NCBI GenBank assembly: GCA_002379855.1
Contig: DFUX01000030.1
Coordinates: 1-5,540 of the forward strand
Origin: Cloacimonetes bacterium UBA4175
GTDB lineage: Bacteria > Cloacimonadota > Cloacimonadia > Cloacimonadales > Cloacimonadaceae
Reading direction: 5' to 3'
DNA: 5,540 nucleotides
This document shows, piece by piece, positions 5,503-5,540 of this stretch (position 1 is the first letter of the stretch; every line of letters begins with the position of its first letter). The translations under genes were made by a program, and so were the position numbers. The notes under the pieces were generated by a model, which saw only the letters and a program-made list of their open reading frames with translations, was not told where the DNA came from and ran no database searches.

Positions 5503-5540
5503 GTGGCAAAGTCTGTTTGCCACAGAGACCGGAGGTCTCT
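5503..5540. repeat. Two back-to-back perfect hairpins at the window end
   Basis: GTGGCAAA (5503-5510) and TTTGCCAC (5516-5523) form a perfect 8-bp stem with the loop GTCTG. Immediately after it, AGAGACC (5524-5530) and GGTCTCT (5534-5540) form a perfect 7-bp stem with the loop GGA. No base separates the two stems. The element is cut by the window end and may continue. Confidence 0.7.

Noticed and set aside
5158..5523. 121-codon reverse-strand frame after the terminator
   Set aside because: It reads through tandem 19-mers, the CCCGGG palindrome and the phased ATCCGCG array, so the open frame is a by-product of repeats.

Overview
The window holds one convincing gene: a very large secreted multidomain protein (738-5084, + strand, 1448 residues). 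It sits alone between two long non-coding flanks (1-737 and 5085-5540) that are unusually rich in short repeats and perfect hairpins. The architecture is a signal peptide, two choice-of-anchor J type jelly-roll domains, fibronectin III/Ig-like domains, an ASPM-SPD-2-Hydin-like (choice-of-anchor D) domain, a PPC-like domain, a CARDB-like domain and a propeller-like repeat region. This style, together with intergenic repeats of the GGAT/ATCCGCG kind, resembles genomes of Cloacimonadota (WWE1) or relatives in the FCB group. That placement is recognition from family knowledge, not proof; there is no rRNA or marker gene in the window.

Layout. Bases 1-183 hold a phased ACGGATT array and a CA-rich block whose complement is GTGGTGA-like. 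Bases 206-234 hold a good sigma70-like promoter (TTGACA, 17 nt, GAAAAT). Bases 297-426 hold a run of perfect hairpins with 3-nt loops. Bases 501-595 and 625-678 hold larger inverted repeats. No convincing gene lies in 1-737, although a 97-codon reading frame (372-665) with a plausible Shine-Dalgarno sequence is flagged as a possibility. A strong ribosome binding site (AAGGAGAG) precedes the ATG at 738. Bases 5100-5154 hold a hairpin and then a strong intrinsic terminator. Bases 5181-5540 are a patchwork of repeats: a phased GGAT array, two perfect tandem 19-mers, a GTGGTGA-rich block, a CCCGGG palindrome, an inverted ATCCGCG array, and two back-to-back perfect hairpins running into the window end.

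How it fits together. The large gene looks monocistronic: it has its own ribosome binding site and terminator and no adjacent gene. Its product is probably exported and works outside the cytoplasm as an adhesin or other binding surface protein; no catalytic motif was recognised. How it stays on the surface is unclear. There is no LPXTG, no transmembrane anchor and no recognisable type IX secretion C-terminal domain, but there is a basic tail of about 40 residues. I see no defence system, CRISPR array, transposase or biosynthetic cluster. The most interesting material besides the protein is the structured, repeat-dense non-coding DNA on both sides.
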